Below are positions 33,510 through 44,760 of a stretch of 64,000 nt of DNA, one piece after another. The notes below the pieces were generated by a model. The model was given only the letters and a program-made list of their open reading frames with translations. It had not been told where the DNA came from and searched no databases. Position 1 is the first letter of the stretch; each line of letters begins with the position of its first letter. The translations under genes and the position numbers were made by a program. The DNA comes from Falsiroseomonas sp051860665 (GTDB taxonomy: Bacteria > Pseudomonadota > Alphaproteobacteria > Acetobacterales > Acetobacteraceae): the NCBI RefSeq assembly GCF_051860665.1, contig NZ_JBHYDM010000022.1, positions 1-64,000 on the forward strand, written 5' to 3'.

Positions 33510-33914
33510 ATGACCCAGGACGAAGCCGATATCCGCCAGCTGGTCCAGCGCTGGTTCGACGCGACCCGCGCCGGGGACCTGGAGACCGTCGCCGGGCTGA
33601 TGACGGAGGACGTGGTCTTCATGGTCCCGGGCCAGGAGGCCTTCGGCCGCGAGGCCTTCCTGGCCGCCGCCCAATCCATGCAGGGCGTCCGCATCGAGGG
33701 CGCCAGCACGGTGCAGGAGGTGGAGGTGCAGGGGAACCTCGCCTGGGTGCGCGGCCAGGTGAATGTCGCCGTCACCCCCTGGCATGGCGGGGTCATGAAG
33801 CACATGGCCGGCAGCACGCTCTCCATTTTCCGCCGTGGGCCGGATGGCGCCTGGCGGCTGGCGCGGGATGCGAACCTGCTTACGCCGGGCCCGGCTGAGT
33901 CGACACCTGCCTGA
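33510..33914 (+). CDS. NTF2-fold protein (SgcJ/EcaC-like)
   Basis: 134-residue cone-shaped NTF2-like domain protein: helical start DEADIRQLVQRWFDATRAGDL followed by VAGLMTEDVVFMVPG and C-terminal beta sheet (LSIFRRGPDGAWRLARDANLL). Members include uncharacterised SgcJ/EcaC-like proteins and isomerases; no catalytic role can be assigned. Its last 35 bases overlap the oppositely oriented SnoaL-like gene. Confidence 0.82.
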   Translation: MTQDEADIRQLVQRWFDATRAGDLETVAGLMTEDVVFMVPGQEAFGREAFLAAAQSMQGVRIEGASTVQEVEVQGNLAWVRGQVNVAVTPWHGGVMKHMAGSTLSIFRRGPDGAWRLARDANLLTPGPAESTPA

Positions 33915-34299
33915 TCCAGTCCGGCAGGTTGTAGTGGGTGGCGATGCGGGCGATTTTTCCCGCCCGGATCGTCAGGAAGGCGCCGGCGGGCAGGGCGTAG
34001 CGCTGGCCATTGGCCTCGGGCAGGCCTTCCTCGGTGCGGAGATACTGGCCGAGCACGGTGAATTCGGCGGCGGCGCGGGTGCCGGTGGCATCGACCATCA
34101 CGACCAGGTCCGCGAGAGTCTCGGCATAGGCGGCGTCCATCTGCGCCATGAACTGGGAAAAAGCCGGCTTGCCGGTGCGGCGGGCGCCCTGGTTCGGGTC
34201 ATGGACCACGTCCTCGGTCAGCAGGGCCAGCATGGCGGCGCGGTCGCCGGCATTGAAGGCGTCGTAATAGGCGCGGATCAGGCGCTCGGTCTCGGTCAT
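33880..34299 (-). CDS. SnoaL-like/ketosteroid-isomerase-related protein
   Basis: 139-residue NTF2-fold protein with the SnoaL-like pattern TERLIRAYYDAFNAGDRAAM, LTEDVVHDPNQGARRTGKPA and AGKIARIATHYNLPDWIRQV. Related to polyketide cyclases and ketosteroid isomerase-like proteins; substrate unknown. Tail-to-tail with another NTF2-fold gene, the 3' ends overlapping by 35 bases. Confidence 0.82.
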   Translation of the reverse strand: MTETERLIRAYYDAFNAGDRAAMLALLTEDVVHDPNQGARRTGKPAFSQFMAQMDAAYAETLADLVVMVDATGTRAAAEFTVLGQYLRTEEGLPEANGQRYALPAGAFLTIRAGKIARIATHYNLPDWIRQVSTQPGPA

Positions 34300-34382
34300 G
34301 CACGGGGCCCCTTGCTTGCCGGTTTACCCGGCGGGGGGGTATTGAAGCGGTCGAAACCTCCCCGGCAAGACCCGCACCCGGC

Positions 34383-35252
34383 ATGTCCGCAAAACCACCC
34401 TCCTTCCAGGACATCATCCTGCGCCTCCACAATTTCTGGAGCGCGCAGGGCTGCCTGATCCTGCAGCCCTATGACATGGAAGTCGGCGCCGGCACCTTCC
34501 ACCCGGCCACCACGCTGCGGGCGCTGGGCACGAAGCCCTGGTCGGCCGCCTATGTGCAGCCCTCCCGCCGGCCGTCGGATGGCCGCTACGGCGAGAACCC
34601 GAACCGGCTGCAGCACTACTACCAGTACCAGGTCATCATGAAGCCGAGCCCGGCCGATGCGCAGGACCTGCTGCTGGCCAGCTATCGCGACCTGGGCCTC
34701 GATCCGATGAAGCATGACTTCCGCTTCGTCGAGGATGACTGGGAAAGCCCGACGCTCGGCGCCTGGGGGCTGGGCTGGGAGATCTGGTGCGACGGGATGG
34801 AGGTCGGCCAGTTCACCTATTTCCAGCAGGTCGGCGGCATCACCTGCGAGGTGCCCTCCTTCGAGATGACCTACGGGCTGGAACGCCTGGCGATGTTCAT
34901 CCAGGATGTGGACGACGTCTACGAGCTGGATTTCAACGGCCGCGGCGTGAAGTACGGCGAGGTGTTTCGCCGCGCCGAGGTCGAATACAGCCACCACAAT
35001 TTCACCGGCGCCGATACCGCGATGCTGTTCCAGCACTTTGCGGATGCGGAGAAGGAATGCCAGTCGCTGCTGGCCTATGACCCGCCGCTGGCGCTGCCGG
35101 CCTATGACCAGTGCATCAAGGCGTCTCACCGCTTCAACCTGCTGGACGCCCGCGGCGCGATCAGCGTGACAGAGCGCGCCGCCTATATCGGCCGCGTCCG
35201 GGCCCTGGCGAAGGGCTGCTGCGAGGCCTGGGTCGCGGGCGAGACCGCGTGA
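34383..35252 (+). CDS. glyQ: Glycine-tRNA ligase alpha subunit
   Basis: Catalytic-core subunit of the bacterial alpha2beta2 glycyl-tRNA synthetase. The 289-residue protein shows the family hallmarks IILRLHNFWSAQGCLILQPYD, EVGAGTFHPAT and YVQPSRRPSDGRYGENPNR. It begins at ATG 34383 and normally is followed directly by glyS; here a VapBC module intervenes between 35305 and 35951. Confidence 0.97.
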   Translation: MSAKPPSFQDIILRLHNFWSAQGCLILQPYDMEVGAGTFHPATTLRALGTKPWSAAYVQPSRRPSDGRYGENPNRLQHYYQYQVIMKPSPADAQDLLLASYRDLGLDPMKHDFRFVEDDWESPTLGAWGLGWEIWCDGMEVGQFTYFQQVGGITCEVPSFEMTYGLERLAMFIQDVDDVYELDFNGRGVKYGEVFRRAEVEYSHHNFTGADTAMLFQHFADAEKECQSLLAYDPPLALPAYDQCIKASHRFNLLDARGAISVTERAAYIGRVRALAKGCCEAWVAGETA

Positions 35253-35265
35253 CTTTGTCGGGTCT

Positions 35266-35297
35266 TTCTACCATGATGCACCGCCATTCTACCATGA
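35266..35297 (+). promoter_or_regulatory. Direct repeats upstream of vapB
   Basis: TTCTACCATGA occurs at 35266-35276 and again at 35287-35297, with a 21-base period (two helical turns), immediately before the vapB start at 35305. This is a plausible VapB/VapC operator (inference) and lies in the only gap between glyQ and vapB. Confidence 0.5.
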
Positions 35298-35304
35298 GGG
35301 CGCC

Positions 35305-35565
35305 ATGGGCCAGTTGAACATCAAGGACGATGCGCTGATCGCCGATGCCAAGGCGCTGGCGGAGTTGCTGGGCACCAGCACCACCGCCGCGCTGCGCGAG
35401 GCGGTGCAGGGCCGCCTGGCCGCGGAGCGTGCGGCGCGGGAGGACAAGGTGCGCCGGAAGTACGAGGCGCTGATGGCGACCGGGCGGGACTCCGCCAGGC
35501 TGTTCCCGCCGGGCAGCAGCAGCGACCACAGCGACCTCTACGACGAGAACGGCCTGCCCAGGTGA
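35305..35565 (+). CDS. vapB: VapB-family antitoxin
   Basis: 86-residue antitoxin of the type II VapB (PSK/Rv0623-like) class: LNIKDDALIADAKALAELLG is the N-terminal DNA-binding part, TSTTAALREAVQGRLAAERA follows, and the acidic tail should wrap the toxin. Its stop overlaps the GTG of vapC (GTGA), as usual for such pairs. The module sits between glyQ and glyS. Confidence 0.87.
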   Translation: MGQLNIKDDALIADAKALAELLGTSTTAALREAVQGRLAAERAAREDKVRRKYEALMATGRDSARLFPPGSSSDHSDLYDENGLPR

Positions 35566-35951
35566 TCGTCGATACCTCCGCCTTCATGGCCATCCTGCAG
35601 CAGGAGCCGGAAGCCGAGCGCTTCACCGCGCTGCTGTCCGAGGCGCCGGAAGTGGCGATCTCCGCCGCCACCTTGCTGGAATTGGGCATGGTGGCCGAGG
35701 GCAAGGCGGGCCCCGCGATCCGGTCGCGCGTCGACCGGATCCTGGTGGATGCGGAGGCGGAGGTGGTGCCCTTCACCGAGGCCCAGGCGCGGCTGGCGCT
35801 GGACGCCTGGCGCCGCTTCGGCAAGGGCCGCCACAAGGCCGGCCTGAATTTCGGCGACTGCTTCGCCTATGCCCTGGCGCGGGAGCGCAATGCGCCGCTG
35901 CTGTTCAAGGGCACCGATTTTTCCGAGACCGATGTGAAGGCCGCGATCTGA
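35562..35951 (+). CDS. vapC: VapC-family PIN-domain ribonuclease toxin
   Basis: 129-residue PIN toxin with the expected acidic residues: Asp4 (MIVDTSAFMA), Glu40 (AATLLELGMVAEG), Asp99 (FGDCFAYALA) and Asp119 (KGTDFSETD). Members cleave tRNA or rRNA; the target here is not known. It begins at GTG overlapping vapB and its stop TGA shares a base with the glyS ATG (TGATG), so glyS is coupled to it. Confidence 0.9.
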   Translation: MIVDTSAFMAILQQEPEAERFTALLSEAPEVAISAATLLELGMVAEGKAGPAIRSRVDRILVDAEAEVVPFTEAQARLALDAWRRFGKGRHKAGLNFGDCFAYALARERNAPLLFKGTDFSETDVKAAI

Positions 35952-38092
35952 TGCCGGAGTTTCTGCTCGAACTCTTTTGCGAGGAAATTCCGGCGCGCAT
36001 GCAGGCGCGAGGTGCCGAGGACCTTGCCAAGGTCTTCGCCACCGCCGCGGCGCCGCTGCTGGAAGGCGCACCGAAACCCTTCTACGGGCCGCGGCGCATT
36101 GGCCTCTCCGCCACGCTGCGCGCCGAGGTGACCACCGAGGGCAAGGAGGAGCGCGGGCCGCGCACCGCCGCGCCGCCTGCGGCGCTGGACGGCTTCCTGC
36201 GCAAGCATGGCGCAACGCGGGAGCAGCTGGTGGAGCAGAACGGCTTCTGGGTGCTCCAGAAGCCGGGCGAGACCATCGCCGCCGCCGCGCTGCTGGCGCA
36301 GGTGCTGCCGGGGCTGGTGCAGAATTTCGGCTGGCCGAAATCCATGCGCTGGAACGGCCCCTTCACCTGGGTCCGCCCGCTGCACCGCATCCTGTGTCTG
36401 CTCGACGGCGCCGTGGTGCCCTTCGCGATCGAGGCCCTGCCGGGCATGGCGAGCGGCAATCTGACGGAAGGCCATCGCATCATGGCCAGCGAGAACCGCG
36501 TTTTTGCGGTGACGGGCCTGGCCGACTATGAGGCCGGCCTCCGCGCCCGCTTCGTCGAGCCGGATGCCGGCGCGCGCATGGCGCTGATCGAGCAGGGCCT
36601 GGCAAAACTGGCCGCCGAACAGGGCATCGCCGTGGTGCCGGATCGCGGGCTGCTGGAGGAGGTGGCCGGGCTGGTCGAATGGCCGGTGCCGCTGCTGGGT
36701 CGCATCGATGACGCCTTCATGGACCTGCCGCCGGAGCTGATGCGCACCACCATGCGCGTGAACCAGCGCTATTTTTCAATGACGAAGCCGGAAGGCGGCG
36801 CCGCGCCCTTCTTCGGCCTGGTCGCCAATATCGCCGCGACCGATGGCGGCACCACGCTGATCGCGGGCAATGAGCGCGTGCTGCGCGCCCGCCTCTCCGA
36901 CGCCCGCTTCTTCTGGGACCAGGACCGCAAGCAGCGGTTGGAGGATTTCCTGCCGAAGCTGGAGTCGGTGGTCTTCCATGCGAAGCTCGGCACCCAGGGG
37001 CAAAGGGTGGCGCGGCTGGAGCGGCTGGCGCGCTGGCTGGCGCCGCATGTCGGCGCCGATCCGGCGCTGGCTGCGCGGGCCGCAAAACTGGCCAAGGCGG
37101 ATCTCGCCTCGGGCCTGGTCGGCGAATTCCCCGAATTGCAGGGCACCATCGGCCGCTACTACGCGCTGCACCAGGGCGAGAACCCGTTGGTGGCGGAGGC
37201 GATCGGTACGCAGTACCGGCCGCTCGGCCCGGGCGATGCGGTGCCGAGCGAGCCCGTCGCCATCGCCGTGGCACTGGCCGACAAGCTCGACATGCTCGCC
37301 GGCTTCTTCGCCGTCGATGAACGTCCGACCGGCTCCGGCGACCCCTTTGCGCTGCGCCGCGCCGCCCTCGGCATCATCCGCATCATCCGCGAGAACCGCC
37401 TGCGGCTGCGCCTGGAAGACGCCCTGGCCGAGGCCTTCTTCGGCTTCCCGCAGGCGCTGGGCGAAACCGCGAACCCCGAATTCGGCATGGCCGTCGCGCA
37501 GGACAAGCTGAAGACCGGCTGGCAGCCCGCCCCCCGCGGTGCCCATCCGCCCATGGTCGCCGCCTTCGCCGCCGGGCTGCTGGACTTCCTCGCCGAACGC
37601 CTCCGCGTCCAGCTCCGCGCCGAGGGCGCGCGCCACGACCTGGTGGCCGCCGCCTTCGGCCAGGGCGGGGAGGACGACCTGTTGCGCCTGCTGGCCCGCG
37701 CCGAGGCGCTGAAGGCGCTGGTGGAAGGCCCGGACGGCCCCAACCTTCTGGCCGCCGCCAAGCGTGCGGCGAATATCCTGCGGATCGAGGACAAGAAGGA
37801 CGGCCCCCACGCCGGCCCCATCGACCCGGCCCTGCTGGTGGCGCCGGAGGAGCAGGCGCTGGCCGCGGCGCTCGACCAGGCCGAGCCCCTGGTCGCCCAG
37901 GCCTTGCTTGCCGAAAACTTCGGCGCCGCCATGTCCGCCCTGGCCGCGCTCCGCGCCCCGCTCGACGCATTTTTCGAAAAGGTCATCGTCAACGACCCCG
38001 CGCCCGCAACCCGCGCCAACCGGCTGCGCTTGCTCGCACGGCTCAGGGGCGGCATGGATACGGTCGCAGACTTTTCCAGGATCGAAGGCTGA
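35951..38092 (+). CDS. glyS: Glycine-tRNA ligase beta subunit
   Basis: tRNA-binding and accessory subunit of glycyl-tRNA synthetase, 713 residues, starting with LLELFCEEIPARMQ and containing GPFTWVRPLHRILCLLDG, RTTMRVNQRYFSM, LADKLDMLAGFFAVDERPTG and a C-terminal anticodon-binding (DALR-like) domain. Its start shares a base with vapC's stop. Downstream there is a short hairpin before ppdK. Confidence 0.97.
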   Translation: MPEFLLELFCEEIPARMQARGAEDLAKVFATAAAPLLEGAPKPFYGPRRIGLSATLRAEVTTEGKEERGPRTAAPPAALDGFLRKHGATREQLVEQNGFWVLQKPGETIAAAALLAQVLPGLVQNFGWPKSMRWNGPFTWVRPLHRILCLLDGAVVPFAIEALPGMASGNLTEGHRIMASENRVFAVTGLADYEAGLRARFVEPDAGARMALIEQGLAKLAAEQGIAVVPDRGLLEEVAGLVEWPVPLLGRIDDAFMDLPPELMRTTMRVNQRYFSMTKPEGGAAPFFGLVANIAATDGGTTLIAGNERVLRARLSDARFFWDQDRKQRLEDFLPKLESVVFHAKLGTQGQRVARLERLARWLAPHVGADPALAARAAKLAKADLASGLVGEFPELQGTIGRYYALHQGENPLVAEAIGTQYRPLGPGDAVPSEPVAIAVALADKLDMLAGFFAVDERPTGSGDPFALRRAALGIIRIIRENRLRLRLEDALAEAFFGFPQALGETANPEFGMAVAQDKLKTGWQPAPRGAHPPMVAAFAAGLLDFLAERLRVQLRAEGARHDLVAAAFGQGGEDDLLRLLARAEALKALVEGPDGPNLLAAAKRAANILRIEDKKDGPHAGPIDPALLVAPEEQALAAALDQAEPLVAQALLAENFGAAMSALAALRAPLDAFFEKVIVNDPAPATRANRLRLLARLRGGMDTVADFSRIEG

Positions 38093-38105
38093 GCCACGGC
38101 GCCCC

Positions 38106-38125
38106 CCTCCCACTCCCCTGGGAGG
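38106..38125 (+). terminator. Hairpin between glyS and ppdK
   Basis: CCTCCCA and TGGGAGG form a perfect seven-base stem with a six-base loop. There is no T-run, so termination is partial at best, and it may instead structure the ppdK leader. Confidence 0.4.
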
Positions 38126-38159
38126 CTCCGTAACAGTCCAAACAGGAGAACGCCGTCCA

Positions 38160-40832
<2,673 letters not shown>

Positions 40833-40860
40833 GACGGCACCGAAGGTCGGCGCTGTTGAT

Positions 40861-40997
40861 TGCAGGGGGCGCTGCCCCCTGCACCCCCGCCAAAGGGACA
40901 GGGGTCCCTTTGGAAACCCATTCAGGGGTAGGCGAGGGTTCGAAGGGGCCACTGCCCCTTCGCGGGAGGGTGCAGGGAGGGCAGAGCCCTCCTTGCA
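40861..40997 (+). repeat. Tandem array of four stem-loops after ppdK
   Basis: Four perfect or near-perfect hairpins lie in a row in the gap after ppdK: TGCAGGGGGC/GCCCCCTGCA at 40861-40883; CCAAAGGGAC/GTCCCTTTGG at 40890-40913; CGAAGGGGC/GCCCCTTCG at 40941-40962; and TGCAGGGAGGGC/GCCCTCCTTGCA at 40971-40997 (one G-T pair). The element could end ppdK transcription, but it is larger than a normal terminator and looks like a dispersed extragenic palindromic repeat (inference). Confidence 0.6.
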
Positions 40998-41038
40998 ACC
41001 ACCCGCGCCCACCTTCACGCCCTTCCGAGGCCACCCCG

Positions 41039-41821
41039 ATGTCCCACCCCCGCCTGTCTGCGCTGATTGTGGCGCGGAATGAGGAGCAGCGATTGCCGGC
41101 GTGTCTGGCGTCGGTGGCCTTTGCGGATGAGGTGGTGGTGGTGCTGGATCGCAGCACGGATGGCTCTGCGGAATTGGCGCGGGCGGCCGGGGCTGTGGTG
41201 TTGGAGGGTGCCTGGGAGTTGGAGGGGGAGCGCCGGAATCTCGGCATCGGCGCCTGCACGGGCGACTGGGTGCTGGAGGTGGATGCGGATGAGCGGGTCA
41301 GTCCGGATCTGGCGGTGGCCATTCGGCGTGTGATCGGCGAGTCGGGTTTCGCCTGGCATCAGGTGCGGGTCGATAATTATGTGGGGGATCGGCTGATCCG
41401 GCATGGCTGGGCCGGCAGTTTCGGCACGACGTCCGTGCCGCGGCTGTTCCGGCGCGGGGCCAAGCGGTGGCGGGCGCAGCGGGTGCATCCGGGGTTGGAC
41501 TGGGTGGGGCAGGAGGGGCCGCGGATCGAGCAGGGGGCGCTGGTGCATCTGGTCGACCGGGATGTCTCGGACATGCTGCGGCGGCTGGACAAGTATTCCT
41601 CGGCCAAGGCGGCGGATCTTTTGGCGAGTGGGGATATCGGGTCCCTGGCCGGCAATCTGCGGCGTTTCGTCTCGCGCGGCTTCAAGTCCTATGTGAGCCG
41701 AAAGGGATATCGGGAGGGGGGCTGGGGCGTGCTGCTGGCCTTCTGCACGGGCGCTTTTCCGCTGCTGTCCTATCTGAAGGCGCGGCTGGAGCCGGAGCGG
41801 CATGGGGGGCGCCGTTCATGA
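41039..41821 (+). CDS. Glycosyltransferase family 2 (WaaE/KdtX-like)
   Basis: GT-A fold glycosyltransferase of 260 residues, probably of LPS core assembly. Motifs: LSALIVARNEEQRLPACLAS, WVLEVDADERVSPDLA (D-x-D) and VHPGLDWVG. C-terminal positive segment suggests membrane contact. It starts at ATG 41039 and its stop overlaps the ATG of the O-antigen-ligase-like gene, so both act in surface-glycan biosynthesis. Confidence 0.87.
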   Translation: MSHPRLSALIVARNEEQRLPACLASVAFADEVVVVLDRSTDGSAELARAAGAVVLEGAWELEGERRNLGIGACTGDWVLEVDADERVSPDLAVAIRRVIGESGFAWHQVRVDNYVGDRLIRHGWAGSFGTTSVPRLFRRGAKRWRAQRVHPGLDWVGQEGPRIEQGALVHLVDRDVSDMLRRLDKYSSAKAADLLASGDIGSLAGNLRRFVSRGFKSYVSRKGYREGGWGVLLAFCTGAFPLLSYLKARLEPERHGGRRS

Positions 41822-43029
41822 AGGCTGAGGTGATGCCCTGGCGGCGGAGTGCGGCGACGCCGGTGGCGGTGCTGCTGGCCGTGGCGCCGGCGATGGCCGT
41901 GCTGCAGTTCCGGACCATGGCCCTGGCGGTGACGCTGGCGCTGTTGGCGGCGGTGGTGACGCATCGCCTGGCGCGGGGGGCTTGGCCCTGGCCGCGCATG
42001 AACCCGGTGGCCTGGCTGGCGGTGGCGCTGCTGGGCTGGTGCGGTGTGGCGGCGCTGTGGTCGCCGGAGCCGGTTCGGGCCTTGCAGACCATCGGCGGGC
42101 TGGCGGCGCTGCTGGGCCTGGCGCTGATGACGGCGCGCGCCCTGGCTGAGGAGGCGGCCGGGCGCCGGCTGGCTTTCGCGCTGGCGGGGGGTCTGGCGCT
42201 GGGGCTCGCGCTGGCGGCGCTGGATCATGCGACGGGCAATTGGCTGCGGCTGGCGGTGCGCGGCTTTCCGGAGATGCCGGCGATCAGTTTCGGGTTGAAG
42301 CCGGCGGTTTCCCTGATGGTGTTGCTGCTGCCGCTGGTGGTCGCGGTGCCCATGGCCTGGGCGCTGCGGGCGGTGCTGCTGGCGGCGGGGCTGGCGGTGG
42401 CGCTGTGGCTGCCGGCGGATTCGGCCAAGATCGCGGCGGTGGCGGGGCTGGTGGCGGCCGGCGCGGTGGCCTTGCTGCCGCGGGCGGCGCCGCGGCTGGC
42501 GGCGCTGGCCTTTGCCGCCTTCAGCCTGGCCGCGCCGCTGGTCTTCGCCTTCGGCCTGTCCCAGGCGCCCTCGCTGGAGCCGATCCCGCGCTCCGCCGCG
42601 CATCGGGTGCTGATCTGGGATTTCGTGGTGGATCGCATCGCGGAAAAGCCGCTGCTCGGCTGGGGGATGGAATCCAGCCGCGCCATTCCGGGGGGCAGCG
42701 ATACTTTCGGCGTGGAGACCCTGGACCGCTATGGGCTGAATTCGCCCGAGGCGCGGCACTGGTTCGGCCTGCCCTCGGCGCGGCGCCTGCCGCTGCATAC
42801 CCATAACGCGGCCCTGCAGATCTGGCTGGAGCTGGGGCTGGTGGGGGCGCTGCTGGGCGCGGCGCTGGGGGCGGCAGCGCTGCTGGCGGCCGGCGCCAGC
42901 CCGGCCGGCTTCGGCATGGCGGTCTCGGCCGTGGTGACGGGGCAGCTTTCCTTCGGTGTCTGGCAGCCCTGGTGGGTGGCTTCCGTCCTGCTGGCCGCGG
43001 TCGTGGCGGGGGCGCTTCGTAAAACCTAG
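41818..43029 (+). CDS. O-antigen ligase-like membrane protein (WaaL family)
   Basis: Polytopic membrane protein of 403 residues, with about ten hydrophobic stretches. The WaaL/WzyC-type signature in the periplasmic loop and after is PLLGWGMESSRAIPGG and HTHNAALQIWLELGLVGALL (conserved His-x-His-Asn). It should join polymeric O-antigen to lipid A-core. It overlaps the GT2 gene by four bases. The 3' end overlaps the oppositely oriented protease gene by four bases. Confidence 0.85.
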   Translation: MKAEVMPWRRSAATPVAVLLAVAPAMAVLQFRTMALAVTLALLAAVVTHRLARGAWPWPRMNPVAWLAVALLGWCGVAALWSPEPVRALQTIGGLAALLGLALMTARALAEEAAGRRLAFALAGGLALGLALAALDHATGNWLRLAVRGFPEMPAISFGLKPAVSLMVLLLPLVVAVPMAWALRAVLLAAGLAVALWLPADSAKIAAVAGLVAAGAVALLPRAAPRLAALAFAAFSLAAPLVFAFGLSQAPSLEPIPRSAAHRVLIWDFVVDRIAEKPLLGWGMESSRAIPGGSDTFGVETLDRYGLNSPEARHWFGLPSARRLPLHTHNAALQIWLELGLVGALLGAALGAAALLAAGASPAGFGMAVSAVVTGQLSFGVWQPWWVASVLLAAVVAGALRKT

Positions 43030-43880
43030 CCCATGCAGCGCATGAACAGCGTCGAGGGATGGGCGATCTCGCCCACCTCGGCGGCGGTGCGTGGCGGGCC
43101 GGCGGCGAGGCTGGGCGTGACCCCGGCGGCGCGCAGGAATTCGACCGCCTCGTTGCCCTTCACCGCGAAGTTCACGTTCTGCGGGATATCGCCGGTGCGC
43201 TGCGCCACGCGGGCGGCGTTCAGCTTGGAGACGATGACGCCCACCACCTGGCCGGACAGGTCCAGCAGTGGCCCGCCCGAATTGCCGGGCTGCACCGGGG
43301 CGGAGATCTGGAACTGGCGCTGGTCATCGGCCAGGCCGGCCAGGGCCGAGACCTCCCCCGTGGTCAGGGTGGGGCCGGAGGAGAGCATGCCGGCGAGCGG
43401 GAAGCCGTAGGTCACCACCCCCTCGCCCCGGCGGATGTTCATCTCCCGGCGGAAGGCCAGGGGCGGGCCGGAATCGGGCGGCACCTCGATCAGCGCGAGG
43501 TCGCGCTCGCGGTCCGAGCGCAGCACCCGGGCGCTGACATCCTGGCCCGATGCGGTGCGGACGCGGACGGCGCGGCAGCGGTCCACGACATGCGCGTTGG
43601 TGAGCGCCCGGCCCTGCGCCACCACGAAGCCGGTGCCGGAGGAAACCATGCGCCCGGAGCCGGCGGAGGGTGGGCTGCCTGGCTTGCCCGCCTGCGGTCC
43701 CGGCACGCCGCCCGGAACCCCCACGGGTGGCAAGGCGGGGGGCTTGGTGGTGGGCAGGGGCGGGAAGCCGGATCGGGCGCCGGGCTGGCCGGCCGGCGGG
43801 GGCTTGCCCTGGCCGAGGGCGTCGCCGCCCGCCAGCAGGCCGAGCAGCAGGGCGGGGAGCAGCGTGAGGGAGCGGTGCAT
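43026..43880 (-). CDS. Trypsin-like serine protease (S1C/HtrA-type domain without PDZ)
   Basis: Secreted or periplasmic serine protease of 284 residues. The signal peptide is SLTLLPALLLGLLAGGDALG, followed by a Pro/Gly-rich linker, then the protease domain with the triad His97 (TNAHVVD), Asp127 (RDLALIEV) and Ser201 (QPGNSGGPLL). No PDZ domain follows. ATG 43880 is the better start (GGAAG upstream); ATG 43907 lies further out. Its target is unknown. Confidence 0.87.
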   Translation of the reverse strand: MHRSLTLLPALLLGLLAGGDALGQGKPPPAGQPGARSGFPPLPTTKPPALPPVGVPGGVPGPQAGKPGSPPSAGSGRMVSSGTGFVVAQGRALTNAHVVDRCRAVRVRTASGQDVSARVLRSDRERDLALIEVPPDSGPPLAFRREMNIRRGEGVVTYGFPLAGMLSSGPTLTTGEVSALAGLADDQRQFQISAPVQPGNSGGPLLDLSGQVVGVIVSKLNAARVAQRTGDIPQNVNFAVKGNEAVEFLRAAGVTPSLAAGPPRTAAEVGEIAHPSTLFMRCMG

Positions 43881-43936
43881 GTTCTTCCACCATGCCGAGT
43901 CCCGCACCCGGCGGTCAATCGCGGGGCCGGGTCGCG

Positions 43937-44698
43937 CTACAGCAGCCCCTCGCGCCGGAAGGACAGGTGGCGGCCGTTGCCGACGATCAGGTGGTCATGC
44001 ACCGTGATGCCCAGGACGCCGGCCGCGGCCTTCACTTCCTGCGTCATCTCGATATCGGCGCGGGAGGGGGTGGGATCGCCGGAGGGGTGGTTGTGCACCA
44101 GGATCAGCGCCGTCGCCTCCAGCTCCAGCGCCCGCTTCACAACCTCGCGCGGATAGACCGGGGTATGGTTCACGGTGCCCCGCGCCTGGGCCTCGTCGGC
44201 GATCAGGCGGTTCCTCGAATCGAGGAAAAGCAGGCGGAACTGCTCGATGGGATCCCGGGCCAGGGCGGCGTTCAGGTAGCCGATCAGCCGATCCCAGTTG
44301 TTCAGCACCGGCTGGTCGAGGATTTCCGCCCGCATCAGCCGCAGCGCCGCGCCGTGGACGGTCTTCAGGGCCGCGGCGCCGGCCTCCCCCATCCCCTCCA
44401 CCTCGGTCAATTCGCGCACCGGCGCGGCGATGGCCTTCGCAAAACTGCCGAAGCGGGCCAGCAGGGCTCGGGCGATGGGCTTGGTGTCGCGCCGCGGCAG
44501 GGCCTGGAACAGCAGCATTTCCAGCATCTCGTGGTCCAGCAGGCTGTCGGGGCCGGCGGTCAGCAGGCGCGTGCGCATGCGTTGGCGGTGGCCGAGATGG
44601 CCGGGTGGGGCGGCGTCCTCCGGTGCTGTCGACAGGGCGGTGCTGAACAGCCCGCCAAAGCTGGCGCTCGCCTCCGAGAATTGCGGCTTCCGGGCCAT
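43937..44698 (-). CDS. radC: RadC-family JAMM/MPN+ domain protein
   Basis: 253-residue DUF2466/RadC protein, historically called a DNA repair factor though the function is debated. It has an N-terminal helix-hairpin-helix region (TEVEGMGEAGAAALKTVHG) and the JAMM metal motif HNHPSGDPTPSRAD near residue 205, with the preceding TPVYPREVVKRALE. ATG 44698 gives a normal-length protein; the frame extends further upstream without conserved sequence. Confidence 0.92.
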   Translation of the reverse strand: MARKPQFSEASASFGGLFSTALSTAPEDAAPPGHLGHRQRMRTRLLTAGPDSLLDHEMLEMLLFQALPRRDTKPIARALLARFGSFAKAIAAPVRELTEVEGMGEAGAAALKTVHGAALRLMRAEILDQPVLNNWDRLIGYLNAALARDPIEQFRLLFLDSRNRLIADEAQARGTVNHTPVYPREVVKRALELEATALILVHNHPSGDPTPSRADIEMTQEVKAAAGVLGITVHDHLIVGNGRHLSFRREGLL

Positions 44699-44760
44699 CC
44701 TGTCCCCTCTGCTTCCGCACCGATGGTGCAACGAAGGGATAGGATATTCAACTGCGGCGT

